NCBI GenBank assembly: GCA_963740255.1
Contig: CAVUDO010000002.1
Span: 1,674,001 to 1,738,000 of the forward strand
Source of the DNA: CAVUDO01 sp963740255
GTDB taxonomy: Bacteria; Actinomycetota; Actinomycetes; Mycobacteriales; Cryptosporangiaceae
Direction: 5' to 3'
DNA length: 64,000 nt
The notes beneath the pieces are model-generated. The model saw only the letters and a list, made by a program, of their open reading frames with translations. It searched no databases and had not been told where the DNA came from. Positions 1 to 8,928 of this stretch are shown in pieces; within the stretch, counting starts at the first letter, position 1; the number at the start of each line of letters is the position of its first letter. Position numbers and translations under genes: made by a program.

Positions 1-264
1 GCACGGTAGCGCTTCGGTCTCCAGGGCAGGGGAACGACGGGGCGCGCGACCGTGCGGTACTTGTTTGATCGCGCACCGGGTACACCGCGTTACAGACCTC
101 CCGAAAACTCGCAAGAAAACATCAAGAAAACGTCACGGCGGCCCGGACCGACGGGCGATGTATGGATCGACGGGCGCCCGGATCGACGGACGTGTATGGG
201 CGCGGATCAACGGGTGCGCACCGACGGAGCGGCAACGGCATCGCCACCACCCGGCGGACCGGGA
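1..264. other. Non-coding stretch left of pth with degenerate short repeats
   Basis: I see no convincing gene here; the open frames are antisense or compositional. Between about 145 and 220 there are four loose copies of a GGATCGACGGGCG-like unit. The function is unknown, and the stretch could be the end of an intergenic region whose other gene lies outside the window. Confidence 0.4.
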
Positions 265-849
265 TCAGCCGGCGTGGAAGGTGTTCTGGACGGTCGCGAG
301 ATCGGCACCGAGCAACGCCTCCACCGCGTCGGCGGCCCGGTCCACCACCAGCGCCAGCTCCTTGCGCTCGGCGGCGCCGAAGTCCTTCAGCACGAAGTCG
401 GCCGGATCCTGCCGGCCCGGCGGGCGCCCGATCCCCACCCGCACCCGGAGGTAGTCGGGGGTGCCCAGCGAGCGGGTCACCGACCGCAGCCCGTTGTGGC
501 CGTTGTCGCCCCCGCCGAGCTTGAGCCGCACCGCCCCGAACGGGATGTCGAGCTCGTCGTGCACGACCACGATCCGTTCGGGCTCGACCTTGAAGAAGTC
601 CCGGAGCCCGGTGACCGGCCCGCCGGACTCGTTCATGAACGACATCGGCCTGGCCAGCACCACCCGGTGGCCCGGGGCGGCACCGAGTCGGCCTTCGACG
701 ATCTCGGCGCGCGCACGGTGGCGCTTGAACCGGCCGCCGGCGCGGGCGGCGAGCAGGTCGAGGACCCCGTGCCCGACGTTGTGCCGGTTCCCGGCATACC
801 CCGGCCCGGGGTTGCCGAGCCCGACCACGAGGAACAGGTCGCCGGACAC
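265..849 (-). CDS. pth: Peptidyl-tRNA hydrolase
   Basis: This 194-residue protein has the family's usual length. Pth cleaves the ester bond of peptidyl-tRNAs released by stalled ribosomes, recycling tRNA in the cytoplasm. Visible motifs are the N-terminal VVGLGNPG, the catalytic His in GNRHNVG (His23), the FMNESGG segment, HDELDIPFG with the conserved Asp, and GGDNGHNGLRS. Translation starts at a GTG two bases after the rplY stop, with AGGAG just ahead, so the two genes are very probably co-transcribed. The same rplY-pth order is found in mycobacteria. Confidence 0.95.
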   Translation of the reverse strand: MSGDLFLVVGLGNPGPGYAGNRHNVGHGVLDLLAARAGGRFKRHRARAEIVEGRLGAAPGHRVVLARPMSFMNESGGPVTGLRDFFKVEPERIVVVHDELDIPFGAVRLKLGGGDNGHNGLRSVTRSLGTPDYLRVRVGIGRPPGRQDPADFVLKDFGAAERKELALVVDRAADAVEALLGADLATVQNTFHAG

Positions 850-851
850 TC

Positions 852-1481
852 CTAAGCCTCGGCGGGCGCCTCGGCCGGGGTCTCGACGTCCTCCGCAACC
901 GGCACGGCAGCCGGCTCGGCGTCGCCTTCGAGCTCCTCGGCGGTCGGTGCGGCGATCACGCCGACGACGATGGCGTCCGGCTCGGTGACCAGCGTGGTGC
1001 CCTCGGGCAGTGCCACGTCCTTGGCCAGGATGTGGTGGCCGATCTCCAACCCGTCCAGGCTGACCTCGACGCCGCTGGGGATGTGGGTGGCCTCGGCCTC
1101 GACGGTGAGCGTGTTGAGGTCCTGGTTGAGCAGGCCACCGCGGGCGGCCTCGCCGGTCAGCAGGATCGGAAGCTCGACCGTGACCTTTTCACCGCGCCGC
1201 ACCAGCAGCAGGTCGACGTGGTCAACGGTGAGCTTGAGCGGGTCGCGCTGGATGGCCTTGGCCAGCGCCAGCTCCTTCGTGCCGTCGATCTCGATGGTCA
1301 GCAGCGTGTTCAGGCCGTGCTTGATGGCGTGGGAGAACTCGCGGGCCGGCAGCGCGATGTGCCGCGGCGGCTGGCCGTGCCCGTACAGCACGGCGGGAAT
1401 CTTTCCGGCCCGGCGGGTGCGGCGGGCGCCACCCTTGCCGAACTCGGTACGCGGTTCGGCGGCGATACGGACCTCGGACAC
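852..1481 (-). CDS. rplY: 50S ribosomal protein L25/general stress protein Ctc
   Basis: A 209-residue two-domain L25 (Ctc/TL5 type), which binds 5S rRNA in the central protuberance of the large subunit. The N-terminal L25 domain includes the RRAGKIPAVLYGHG segment. The C-terminal beta domain is followed by an acidic, Ala/Glu-rich tail typical of actinobacteria. I chose the GTG at 1481 (VSEVRI) because GAGGAG lies seven bases upstream and the homologous region begins there. A longer in-frame start at 1556 adds an Arg-rich, non-conserved stretch. It lies just upstream of pth. Confidence 0.95.
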   Translation of the reverse strand: MSEVRIAAEPRTEFGKGGARRTRRAGKIPAVLYGHGQPPRHIALPAREFSHAIKHGLNTLLTIEIDGTKELALAKAIQRDPLKLTVDHVDLLLVRRGEKVTVELPILLTGEAARGGLLNQDLNTLTVEAEATHIPSGVEVSLDGLEIGHHILAKDVALPEGTTLVTEPDAIVVGVIAAPTAEELEGDAEPAAVPVAEDVETPAEAPAEA

Positions 1482-1709
1482 GACAGAACTCCTCGAACGC
1501 ACTCGTGGGTGATGGCCGGCGGGTGTGCCGACAGAGGAGAGTCGTGTGGCGGGCACCGCGGACGCCGCGGACTCGCGCGTCGATCACGGAGCCGGAACCA
1601 CGGACTCCCTCGCCGGGCAACCTAGCCATCCTACCCGGTGAGGGTCACGCAGGACGAATCGGGCTCCCAGCGCCCACGGTCCGCCCGCGCGGTCGTCGCC
1701 AGGACGGAC

Positions 1710-2687
1710 TCAGCCGGCGCCGTCGAACAGGCTGGTCACCGACCCGTCGTCGAACACCTCGTGGATCGCGCGGGCCACCAGCGGGGCGATCGAGAGCACG
1801 GTCAGCTTGTCCAGCCGCTTCTCCGGCGGGATCGGCAGCGTGTTGGTGAGGATCACCTCGCTGATCCGGCTGTTCTTCAGCCGCTCGGTGGCCGGATCGG
1901 AGAGCACGCCGTGGGTCGCGGCGACGACGACCTCGGTGGCACCGGCCTCGAGCAGCGCGTCGGCCGCCTTGCAGATCGTGCTGCCGGTGTCGATCATGTC
2001 GTCGACCAGGATGCAGGTGCCACCGGTCACGTCCCCCACCACCCGGTTGGCCACCACCTGGTTGGGCACGAGCGGATCGCGCGTCTTGTGGATGAAGGCC
2101 AGCGGCGTCCCACCCAGCACATCCGCCCACCGTTCGGCGACCCGCACCCGGCCGGAGTCCGGCGCGACGACGGTCAGCTCGCGGTCGGCGTACCGCTCCT
2201 TGACGTGGTCGGAGAGCAGCGACAACGCGAACAGGTGGTCGACCGGGCCGTTGAAGAAGCCCTGGATCTGGGCGGTGTGCAGGTCGACGGTGAGGATCCG
2301 GTTGGCGCCCGCGCACTTGAACAGGTCGGCGACCAGCCGGGCCGAGATCGGCTCCCGGCCGCGGTGCTTCTTGTCCTGCCGCGCGTACGGGTAGAACGGC
2401 AGCACCACCGTGACCCGCTTCGCCGAGCCCCGCTTGAGGGCGTCGACCATCAGCAGCGTCTCCATCAGCCACTGGTTCACCGGTGTGGTCATGCTCTGCA
2501 CGACGAACGCGTCCGAACCGCGGACGGACTCCTCGAACCGTACGTAGATCTCCCCCGAGACGAACTCGTAGGCCGAGGTCGGCGTCACCGCGGTGCCGAG
2601 CTCGGAGGCGATCTCCTCGGCGAGTTCGGGGAAGGCGCGGCCGGAGAGGAGGACGAGGCTCTTGCGGTTGTTGGCCTGGATGGTCAT
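1710..2687 (-). CDS. prs: Ribose-phosphate pyrophosphokinase
   Basis: A 325-residue PRPP synthetase, making 5-phosphoribosyl diphosphate from ribose-5-phosphate and ATP for nucleotide, His and Trp synthesis and for decaprenyl-phosphoryl arabinose. Visible motifs are the N-terminal LLSGRAFPELAEEIA region, the ATP loop around YPYARQDKKHRGREPIS, the ribose/metal region TVDLHTAQIQGFF, and the PRPP-binding loop LVDDMIDTGST near residues 225-237. The length is normal. It sits 135 bp downstream of glmU on the same strand, a conserved actinobacterial pairing that links PRPP and UDP-GlcNAc supply. Confidence 0.97.
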   Translation of the reverse strand: MTIQANNRKSLVLLSGRAFPELAEEIASELGTAVTPTSAYEFVSGEIYVRFEESVRGSDAFVVQSMTTPVNQWLMETLLMVDALKRGSAKRVTVVLPFYPYARQDKKHRGREPISARLVADLFKCAGANRILTVDLHTAQIQGFFNGPVDHLFALSLLSDHVKERYADRELTVVAPDSGRVRVAERWADVLGGTPLAFIHKTRDPLVPNQVVANRVVGDVTGGTCILVDDMIDTGSTICKAADALLEAGATEVVVAATHGVLSDPATERLKNSRISEVILTNTLPIPPEKRLDKLTVLSIAPLVARAIHEVFDDGSVTSLFDGAG

Positions 2688-2822
2688 GAGACGGCGTCTT
2701 CCGTGCGCACCGCAGGGAGTGCCGCGGCCGGCGTCAGCGAGCGAGGAGCGGACTGGGGAGCGGAGCGGAGGATGCCGCCGGAGTGCAGAGCCATGCGTCG
2801 CGGTCGCTTTCGGTGCGGTGAA

Positions 2823-4370
2823 TCAGGGAAACTCACCCAGCGCGGTCGGGCCGGCCGGGTCGCTGGAGACGGCGGGACCGTCGGGGTCGGCGGTGGGTTC
2901 GGTGGGTTCCTGCCCGGGTCGCTCCGCGGCGGCCCGGGCGGCGGCCCGGACCGCGGCCTCGGCGGCGGCCGTTCCCGCGCGCCGGCGTTCGACCCAGCCC
3001 TCGATGTTGCGCTGCGCGGCCCGGGCCACGCCCAGCGCGCCGGGCGGCACGTCCCGCGAGATGACCGAACCGGCCGCGGTGTAGGCGCCGTCCCCGATCG
3101 TGACCGGACCGATGAGCATCGTGTCGCTGCCCACCCGGCTGTGGCTGCCGATCGTGGTGTGGTGCTTGTTCACGCCGTCGTAGTTGACGAAGACGCTGGC
3201 CGCGCCGATGTTCGTGTGGTCGCCGATCGTCGCGTCGCCTACATAGGACAGATGCGGGACCTTGGCGCCCTCGCCCAGCTGGGCGTTCTTGGTCTCCACG
3301 AACGTGCCGGCCTTGGCGGCGCGTCCCAGCCGGCTGCCGGGCCGCAGGTAGGCGAACGGACCGACCACGCAGTCGGCACCGATCTCGGCCCCGACGCAGT
3401 GGGCGCGCAGCACCCGGGCATCGGCCCCGACCCGGGTGTCGACCAGCGTCGAGTCGGGACCCACCTCGGCACGGTCGGCCACGCTGGTGCGCCCCCGCAG
3501 TTGCACGTTCGGATGGATCACGGTGTCCCGACCGAGGGTGACCTCGACGTCCACCCAGACCGTCGCCGGGTCGACGACAGTGGCGCCGGCCCGCATCCAG
3601 CCCGCCACCAGCCGGTCGCGCAGGATCGCGCGCAGCTCGGCGAGCTGCACCCGGTCGTTGCAGCCCAGCACGTCGCGGTGGTCGGCCACGGGCACCGCGG
3701 CCACCGGGTGCCCGTCGCCCGAGAGCAGGCCGAGGACGTCGGGCAGGTACTCCTGGCCCTGGTCGTTGTCGGTGGTGAGCCGGTCGAGGGTCTTGGCCAG
3801 CAGGCCGGCGTCGAACGCGTAGATGCCGGAGTTGACCTCGGCGATCGCGCGTTCGGCCGGGGTGGCGTCGCGCTCCTCGACGATCCTGGCGAACAGGCCG
3901 TCGGGCCGGCGCAGCACCCGCCCCAGTCCGGACGGGTCCGGAACGGTGGCGCAGAGCACGGAGGCCGCCTGCCCACCCTCGGTGTGCGCGGTGAGCAGCG
4001 TGCCGAGTGCGGCCGGGGTGACCAGCGGCGTGTCGCCGCCCAGCACGACCACCGTGCCGGCCAGTTCGGGCAGCACCTCCAGGCCACAGCGCACGGCGTG
4101 GCCCGTGCCGAGCCGGACCTCCTGCACCGCCGTGACGGCGTCGGGGTCGACCGCGGCGACGTGTGCCGCCACCTGCTCGCGCTGGTGGCCGACCACGACC
4201 ACCAGGTGCTCGGGACGGAGCGCGCGGGCCGCGGCGAGCACGTGTCCGAGCAGGCTCCGGCCGCACAGGTCGTGCAGGACCTTGGGGGTGTCCGAGCGCA
4301 TCCGGGTGCCCTCGCCCGCCGCGAGCACGACGACGGCAGCCGGACGGAGAGCGTCGGCCGGGCTCGTCAC
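2823..4370 (-). CDS. glmU: Bifunctional UDP-N-acetylglucosamine pyrophosphorylase / glucosamine-1-phosphate N-acetyltransferase
   Basis: A 515-residue GlmU catalysing the last two steps to UDP-GlcNAc, the precursor of peptidoglycan. The N-terminal nucleotidyltransferase domain carries LAAGEGTRMRS (about residues 16-26) and TPKVLHDLCG. The second half is a left-handed beta-helix with hexapeptide repeats and the acetyltransferase region ending near GALGVARAAQRNIEGW. The last 45 residues form an Ala/Pro/Glu-rich tail as in other actinobacteria. The GTG start is preceded by GAGGAG. tRNA-Gln lies 116 bp upstream on the same strand. Confidence 0.97.
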   Translation of the reverse strand: MTSPADALRPAAVVVLAAGEGTRMRSDTPKVLHDLCGRSLLGHVLAAARALRPEHLVVVVGHQREQVAAHVAAVDPDAVTAVQEVRLGTGHAVRCGLEVLPELAGTVVVLGGDTPLVTPAALGTLLTAHTEGGQAASVLCATVPDPSGLGRVLRRPDGLFARIVEERDATPAERAIAEVNSGIYAFDAGLLAKTLDRLTTDNDQGQEYLPDVLGLLSGDGHPVAAVPVADHRDVLGCNDRVQLAELRAILRDRLVAGWMRAGATVVDPATVWVDVEVTLGRDTVIHPNVQLRGRTSVADRAEVGPDSTLVDTRVGADARVLRAHCVGAEIGADCVVGPFAYLRPGSRLGRAAKAGTFVETKNAQLGEGAKVPHLSYVGDATIGDHTNIGAASVFVNYDGVNKHHTTIGSHSRVGSDTMLIGPVTIGDGAYTAAGSVISRDVPPGALGVARAAQRNIEGWVERRRAGTAAAEAAVRAAARAAAERPGQEPTEPTADPDGPAVSSDPAGPTALGEFP

Positions 4371-4486
4371 TGGGGTACTCCTCGGCTTCGACGGACGACG
4401 TGCAACCCCATGCTAACCACCGGTGTACCGGGGGTGGACGGTGCACCGCGGGCACGAGAAGCGTTCCCACCTGCCGGACGCAGACG

Positions 4487-4559
4487 CTCGGCCGCCAGGA
4501 TTCGAACCTGGACAAGCGACACCAAAGGACGCTGTGCTGCCTGATTACACCACGGCCGA
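4487..4559 (-). tRNA. tRNA-Gln (anticodon TTG)
   Basis: A 73-nt cloverleaf on the minus strand. The acceptor stem pairs TCGGCCG with CGGCCGA, the discriminator is G, the T-loop is TTCGAAT, and the anticodon loop CTTTGGT gives TTG (Gln). No CCA is encoded. The anticodon stem has a T-T mismatch at the fourth pair. It lies upstream of glmU, its usual position in actinobacteria. Confidence 0.95.
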
Positions 4560-4770
4560 AAGCATCCTGATTCTGGCACGGACCACCGTCCCGGCGCACC
4601 CGGCCCGCCGGGACCGCCCACCCCTCGACGTCCGTCTACGCGGGTGTCCCTGACCACGTCACACGCCTTCACCCTGCCGTCGCGGTCGTCGGCGTGGAGC
4701 GGGCCAACGCCGCCCTCACCGAGGGTGGCCGCCACCTGTCGGTCAAGCGAATTACGTCACCAACCCTAGC

Positions 4771-4811
4771 TAACTTACGGAACCGTAGGTTACGGTTGCG
4801 TAGGCGTAACC
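4771..4811 (+). promoter_or_regulatory. Overlapping palindromic operators upstream of the desaturase
   Basis: Two inverted repeats share bases in this AT-richer patch. TAACTTACGG at 4771-4780 pairs with CCGTAGGTTA at 4783-4792 (one mismatch, 2-nt centre). GGTTACG at 4788-4794 pairs perfectly with CGTAACC at 4805-4811. They lie 120-160 bp upstream of the desaturase, and the TetR gene follows that gene, so a TetR dimer is the likely ligand (inference). The 4560-4931 stretch otherwise contains no gene. Confidence 0.6.
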
Positions 4812-4931
4812 AAGCCGTACCCGGCACCGCCGCACCAACGCTCATCCCGCTCACCGCGGGCATCCATCGGTCCGCCGACCGGCCATCCGCCGGCGAACGG
4901 GCCGCGAGCCACGACCGACGCGAGGACTCCG

Positions 4932-5912
4932 ATGACCCCTCCCCCCAGCGCCACGGCGACCGCCGTCCGTCCCCCCGCCGCCGAACCCGCCTCCCGGGCC
5001 GGCGCCAAGCCAATGACCGAAGGACGCAAGGGCACCGGCGAGGTCGTGCTGCTCTGGATCTTCGTGACCCTTCCGCTGATCGCCCTGGTCGCGGCCGTGC
5101 CGGTCGCGTGGGGCTGGGGTCTGGGCTGGACCGACGTCGCCATCGCGCTGGTGTTCTACTACATCTCCGGACTCGGGGTCACGGTCGGCTTCCACCGGTA
5201 CCTCACCCACGGGTCCTTCAAGGCCAAGCCGTGGCTGCGCGCCACGCTCGCGGTTGCCGGCAGCCTGGCGATCGAGATGTCGCCGATCAAGTGGGTCGCC
5301 GCGCACCGGCGGCACCACCAGTACTCCGACCAGGACGGCGACCCGCACTCGCCGTGGCGCTTCGGCGAGTCCAAGCGCGGGCTGGCCAAGGGCTTCGTCT
5401 GGGCCCACATGGGGTGGCTGTTCGAGCGCGACCGCAGCAGCAACAGCCGGTTCGCGCCCGACCTGGTCGCCGACCCGGTGATGCGCCGGCTCGAACACCT
5501 CTTCCCGCTGCTGGTCATCGTGACGATGGCCGCACCGGCGATCATCGGCGGTCTGGTCACCTGGTCCTGGCAGGGTGCGCTCACGGCGTTCTTCTGGGGT
5601 TCCCTGGTGCGGGTGGGCCTGCTGCACCACGTGACCTGGTCGATCAACTCGGTCTGCCACATCGTCGGCGAGCAGCCGTTCCGCTCCAACGACAAGGCGA
5701 CGAACTTCTGGCCGCTGGCGATCCTGAGTTTCGGCGAGTCGTGGCACAACCTCCACCACGCCGACCCGACCTGCGCCCGCCACGGCGTCCTGCGCGGGCA
5801 GCTGGACATCTCGGCCCGGACGATCTGGATCTTCGAGAAGTTCGGCTGGGTGTACGACGTGCGGTGGCCGAAGGCCGAGCGGCTCGAGGCGAAGCGCGTC
5901 GTCAGGGCATGA
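4932..5912 (+). CDS. Membrane acyl-CoA/acyl-lipid fatty acid desaturase
   Basis: This 326-residue membrane di-iron desaturase introduces a double bond into fatty acyl chains, tuning membrane fluidity. The three histidine boxes are present: HRYLTHG, HRRHH, and HNLHHAD near the C-terminus. Four hydrophobic segments surround them in two hairpins, with the first pair near residues 40-85. The N-terminal 35 residues are Pro/Ala-rich. The ATG is preceded by GAGGA. Upstream palindromes and the TetR gene 145 bp downstream suggest repression by lipid-responsive TetR (inference). Delta-9 specificity is likely but not shown by sequence alone. Confidence 0.92.
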   Translation: MTPPPSATATAVRPPAAEPASRAGAKPMTEGRKGTGEVVLLWIFVTLPLIALVAAVPVAWGWGLGWTDVAIALVFYYISGLGVTVGFHRYLTHGSFKAKPWLRATLAVAGSLAIEMSPIKWVAAHRRHHQYSDQDGDPHSPWRFGESKRGLAKGFVWAHMGWLFERDRSSNSRFAPDLVADPVMRRLEHLFPLLVIVTMAAPAIIGGLVTWSWQGALTAFFWGSLVRVGLLHHVTWSINSVCHIVGEQPFRSNDKATNFWPLAILSFGESWHNLHHADPTCARHGVLRGQLDISARTIWIFEKFGWVYDVRWPKAERLEAKRVVRA

Positions 5913-6056
5913 GTCAACGGGTCTGTTCGGACGGTTCCGCCTGGCACGCCGTGGGCGGCGACCGTCCGAACCGGCCCGCCACGCGTACGCCGTGGCGTCC
6001 GGCGCGGCCATCACCTGCGACGATGCTTCCGTGACCGCACCCGGAGCGACCGTCCC

Positions 6057-6710
6057 GTGACCGCCGACCGCCGGCCCACCGGACGCGGAGGAACCGCCCG
6101 TGTCCGGATGACCGGCAAGGAACGCCGCGAACAGCTGCTGGCGATCAGCCGCAGCCTGTTCGCCGAACGCGGCTTCGAGGCCACCTCGATCGAGGAGATC
6201 GCCGCCCGCGCGAACGTGAGCAAGCCGGTTGTCTACGAGCACTTCGGCGGCAAGGAAGGCCTCTACGCCGTGGTGGTCGACCGGGAGATGCGGCACCTGC
6301 TCGACAACGTCACCAACGCCCTGACCGGCGGTCATCCCCGCGAGCTGCTGGAGCAGGCGGCCCTCGCCCTGCTCAGCTACGTCGAGAACGACGCCGACGG
6401 GTTCCGGATCCTCGTCCGCGACTCTCCCGTGGTCAGCTCGACCGGCAACTTCTCCAGCCTGCTCAACGACATCGCGAGCCAGGCAGAGTCGATCCTCAAC
6501 AGCGAGTTCAAGGCGCGCGGGTACGAGACCAAGCTCGCCGGGCTCTACTCCCAGGCCCTGGTCGGCATGGTCGCGCTCACCGGACAGTGGTGGCTGGAGG
6601 TGCGCAAGCCCCGCAAGGAAGAGGTCGCCGCGCACCTGGTGAACCTCGCCTGGAACGGACTGTCCAACCTGGAGGCCAAGCCCAAGCTCACGGTCGGCCG
6701 GACGTCGTAG
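6057..6710 (+). CDS. TetR/AcrR-family transcriptional regulator
   Basis: A 217-residue TetR protein. The N-terminal helix-turn-helix spans about residues 24-70 (LLAISRSLFAERGFEATS, then IEEIAARANVSKPVVYEHF). The rest is a helical ligand-binding domain. It follows the desaturase on the same strand, and palindromes lie upstream of the desaturase, so it probably controls lipid desaturation or itself. In M. tuberculosis a TetR gene (Rv1019) likewise lies near glmU, and this may be its counterpart. Start is GTG at 6057; an in-frame ATG at 6108 is an alternative. Confidence 0.9.
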   Translation: MTADRRPTGRGGTARVRMTGKERREQLLAISRSLFAERGFEATSIEEIAARANVSKPVVYEHFGGKEGLYAVVVDREMRHLLDNVTNALTGGHPRELLEQAALALLSYVENDADGFRILVRDSPVVSSTGNFSSLLNDIASQAESILNSEFKARGYETKLAGLYSQALVGMVALTGQWWLEVRKPRKEEVAAHLVNLAWNGLSNLEAKPKLTVGRTS

Positions 6711-6731
6711 GCCGGTTCACCACCAGCCCGG

Positions 6732-7220
6732 TCACCGGGTGGTGCCGACCGACTCCCGGTCGGAGGTGCGCTCGGCCGCCGACCCGGGAAGCGTCACCCG
6801 CGGCTCCCGGGCGGTGCCGCCGTACAGGCCGGCCGCGAGCAGGATCAGCCCCAGCACGAACTCGACGTTGACGTTCGTCACCGTGGACGCGAGGACGTTG
6901 GCGTCCGAGGTCGGGATCAGGAACAGTTGCGCGCACCCGGCGGCCATCAGCAGAACGCCGGCCCCGACGTCGATCCGGGTGTCCACGTTGCGCCCGATCA
7001 GGACACCCACCAGCACGAGGGCGCCGACCGCGGCCAGGAACACCGCGAACGCCGGGTTCACCGAGATGCCGAGCAGTTGTTCCCCACGCTGGTCGAAGAA
7101 CGACAGACCCGAGGTGCGGACGTAGGCCGCCGTGCCGAACCCGAGCTGGGCGGCACCGACCACGAACGCGAGCCCGCGGTACACGCCGCGGAGATGGTGG
7201 TCGACGGGCATGTGCGACAT
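6732..7220 (-). CDS. DUF4383-family four-helix membrane protein
   Basis: A 162-residue protein with four predicted membrane helices (about residues 14-32, 55-77, 86-104, 115-135). Its HHLRGVYRGLAFVVG... N-terminus and Asn/Asp-rich third loop match the actinobacterial DUF4383 family. The function is unknown; I infer location in the cytoplasmic membrane. A GGAAGGG ribosome binding site precedes the ATG. It faces the TetR gene tail-to-tail with 21 bp between. Confidence 0.8.
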   Translation of the reverse strand: MSHMPVDHHLRGVYRGLAFVVGAAQLGFGTAAYVRTSGLSFFDQRGEQLLGISVNPAFAVFLAAVGALVLVGVLIGRNVDTRIDVGAGVLLMAAGCAQLFLIPTSDANVLASTVTNVNVEFVLGLILLAAGLYGGTAREPRVTLPGSAAERTSDRESVGTTR

Positions 7221-7327
7221 GGTGGGCCCTTCCTGGCAGTACGCGACTGAGGAGAATTGTGCCCGAATCCGACCGTCCGACCTCGGCTGGGGTCATCCGC
7301 TGGCGCACCGTCGCGCGGGCCGTGCGC

Positions 7328-8887
7328 TCAGTCGCGCCAGCCGTCCACCTCGACGCCCCTGGCCACGTCGACGCGGTACGCGATCGTGATCGTCGCCGTG
7401 GCCGCGGGTTCCAGCTCGAGCAGCCAGGTCACCTCGCCGAGGTCGGACTGCTCCTCGGGCTTGGGCGTGAGCTGCACGTCCCGCACGACGATCGACTCGT
7501 GGCGTGACACGGGCACCTGGTCGACCACCGCGACGCGCGCCGGCGCCGGGCCGTAGTTGCCGACCTCGATCCGGTACTCTGCCTCACGGCGGCGGGTTCC
7601 CCCGAGCACCGCCTTGCCGGCCGAGCGGCGCACCAGCTCACGCTCGACCCGTACCCGGTCGTCGATGCCGAGCGTCAGCTCCACCTCCTCGCCGGGCGCC
7701 CACGGCTCCAGCCGGGTCGTCCCGACGAACTCGTTGCCGTGGAAGATCGAGGCCGGACCTGGGCGCAGCGTGTGCTCGGAGGTGTTCGTGACGGTCGCCC
7801 GCAGGTACGCCTCGGCGCCCCGGATCGGCACCGTCACGTGGTCCAGTCGGGCCGGCAGTTCCGCCACCGTGATCGTGGTGCGGTGCGCGGTGCCGTCCGA
7901 CGGCACGGCGACGGGACGGCCCGGGCGGTAGATCGTCGCGGCGACACCGTGCTCGGCGGCCGCGTGCTCCACCCGCACCGGCATCGCGCCCCCGGGCGCC
8001 GCCTTCGCGGCGGACGCCGCCATCGGCGCCGCGGCCACCGCGTCGATGCTGCGCTCCGCCGTCGGCCGAGGCCGGACGGAGTCCAGGAACCAGGGATCGA
8101 GTTCGGGCACGACGACCGCACTGGCCGGACGGGCGGTGGAGAGCCGGAGGTCGCACTCCGGCCAGTCCTCGCCGGTGTCCTGGGTGACGAGGCCGAACCA
8201 GGTGAGCGTGAGCGTCCCGGCGTCCACGCGCACGTCGTAGCGGGACTCCCACCGCGCGTCGTTCACCACATAGGACACATCGAACTCCGCCTCGGCGCCC
8301 GGTGCGGCCACGTCGAGGTCCACCGTGACCTGCGTCCGGTCGGGCGCGTGCTGGTGGAGGCGGGCGTCGTGGTCGCGGCCGAACTGGTCGTAGGTCTTCT
8401 GGGCCTCGAGCCGCTGCTCGGCCAGTTCGCGCCGCCCGGCCAGCACCGCGGCGAGCTGGTCGCCCAGCGCGTCGCCGAGGGTGGCCACCTGTGCCGGTTC
8501 GGCCTCGCCGGCAGCCAGCGCCCGGGCGAACGCGCCGCCGGACCGCTTCGCCAGGCGGTCGAGCAGGTCGGCCCGCGCGACCAGCACCGACTCGGCGTCG
8601 TCGAACGCGTCGAGCTGCGCCCGGGCCGCGCACCGGCGCTGCTCGAGGTCGCCGAGCACCGGCTCCGGTGGACGCGGATGGCGTTCGACGGCGACGTCCA
8701 CGCCGCGCACAGTCGCGTCGCCGTGCCCGGTCACCCGCACGGAGTCCGGGCGCAGCCCGAGCGGCAGGCCGCCGATGCTCACCCGCTGGGGGCCGGCACC
8801 GAGTTCGGCGCGCGCCCGTCGGGTGATCCGGGCCTGCCCGGGATAGACGGTGACCGCCACGATCGGCGCTTCGATGCCAGTGGTCAT
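7328..8887 (-). CDS. DUF4139 / mucoidy-inhibitor MuiA-like protein
   Basis: This 519-residue protein has an N-terminal domain (VTVYPGQARITRRARAEL), a helical, Arg/Ala-rich middle (about residues 85-180, likely coiled coil), and a large C-terminal beta-rich DUF4139 domain (SYVVNDARWESRYDVRV through the QVPVSRHESIVV region). That is the MuiA-family architecture. Its biochemical role is not established; it has no signal peptide or membrane segment, so it is probably cytoplasmic. Just upstream, on the same strand, lies the ABC-F gene. Confidence 0.8.
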   Translation of the reverse strand: MTTGIEAPIVAVTVYPGQARITRRARAELGAGPQRVSIGGLPLGLRPDSVRVTGHGDATVRGVDVAVERHPRPPEPVLGDLEQRRCAARAQLDAFDDAESVLVARADLLDRLAKRSGGAFARALAAGEAEPAQVATLGDALGDQLAAVLAGRRELAEQRLEAQKTYDQFGRDHDARLHQHAPDRTQVTVDLDVAAPGAEAEFDVSYVVNDARWESRYDVRVDAGTLTLTWFGLVTQDTGEDWPECDLRLSTARPASAVVVPELDPWFLDSVRPRPTAERSIDAVAAAPMAASAAKAAPGGAMPVRVEHAAAEHGVAATIYRPGRPVAVPSDGTAHRTTITVAELPARLDHVTVPIRGAEAYLRATVTNTSEHTLRPGPASIFHGNEFVGTTRLEPWAPGEEVELTLGIDDRVRVERELVRRSAGKAVLGGTRRREAEYRIEVGNYGPAPARVAVVDQVPVSRHESIVVRDVQLTPKPEEQSDLGEVTWLLELEPAATATITIAYRVDVARGVEVDGWRD

Positions 8888-8928
8888 GCGCGCAGGCTAC
8901 CCGGCACGCAGGGGGCCGGACCGCTGCG

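Noticed and set aside
52..855. Long open frames antisense to pth
   Set aside because: High-GC shadow frames of a clearly identified gene; compositionally Arg/Pro/His-rich and no family similarity.
1638..4544. A 968-residue plus-strand frame across prs and glmU
   Set aside because: It is the antisense of two conserved enzymes, and even crosses their intergenic region; a compositional artefact.
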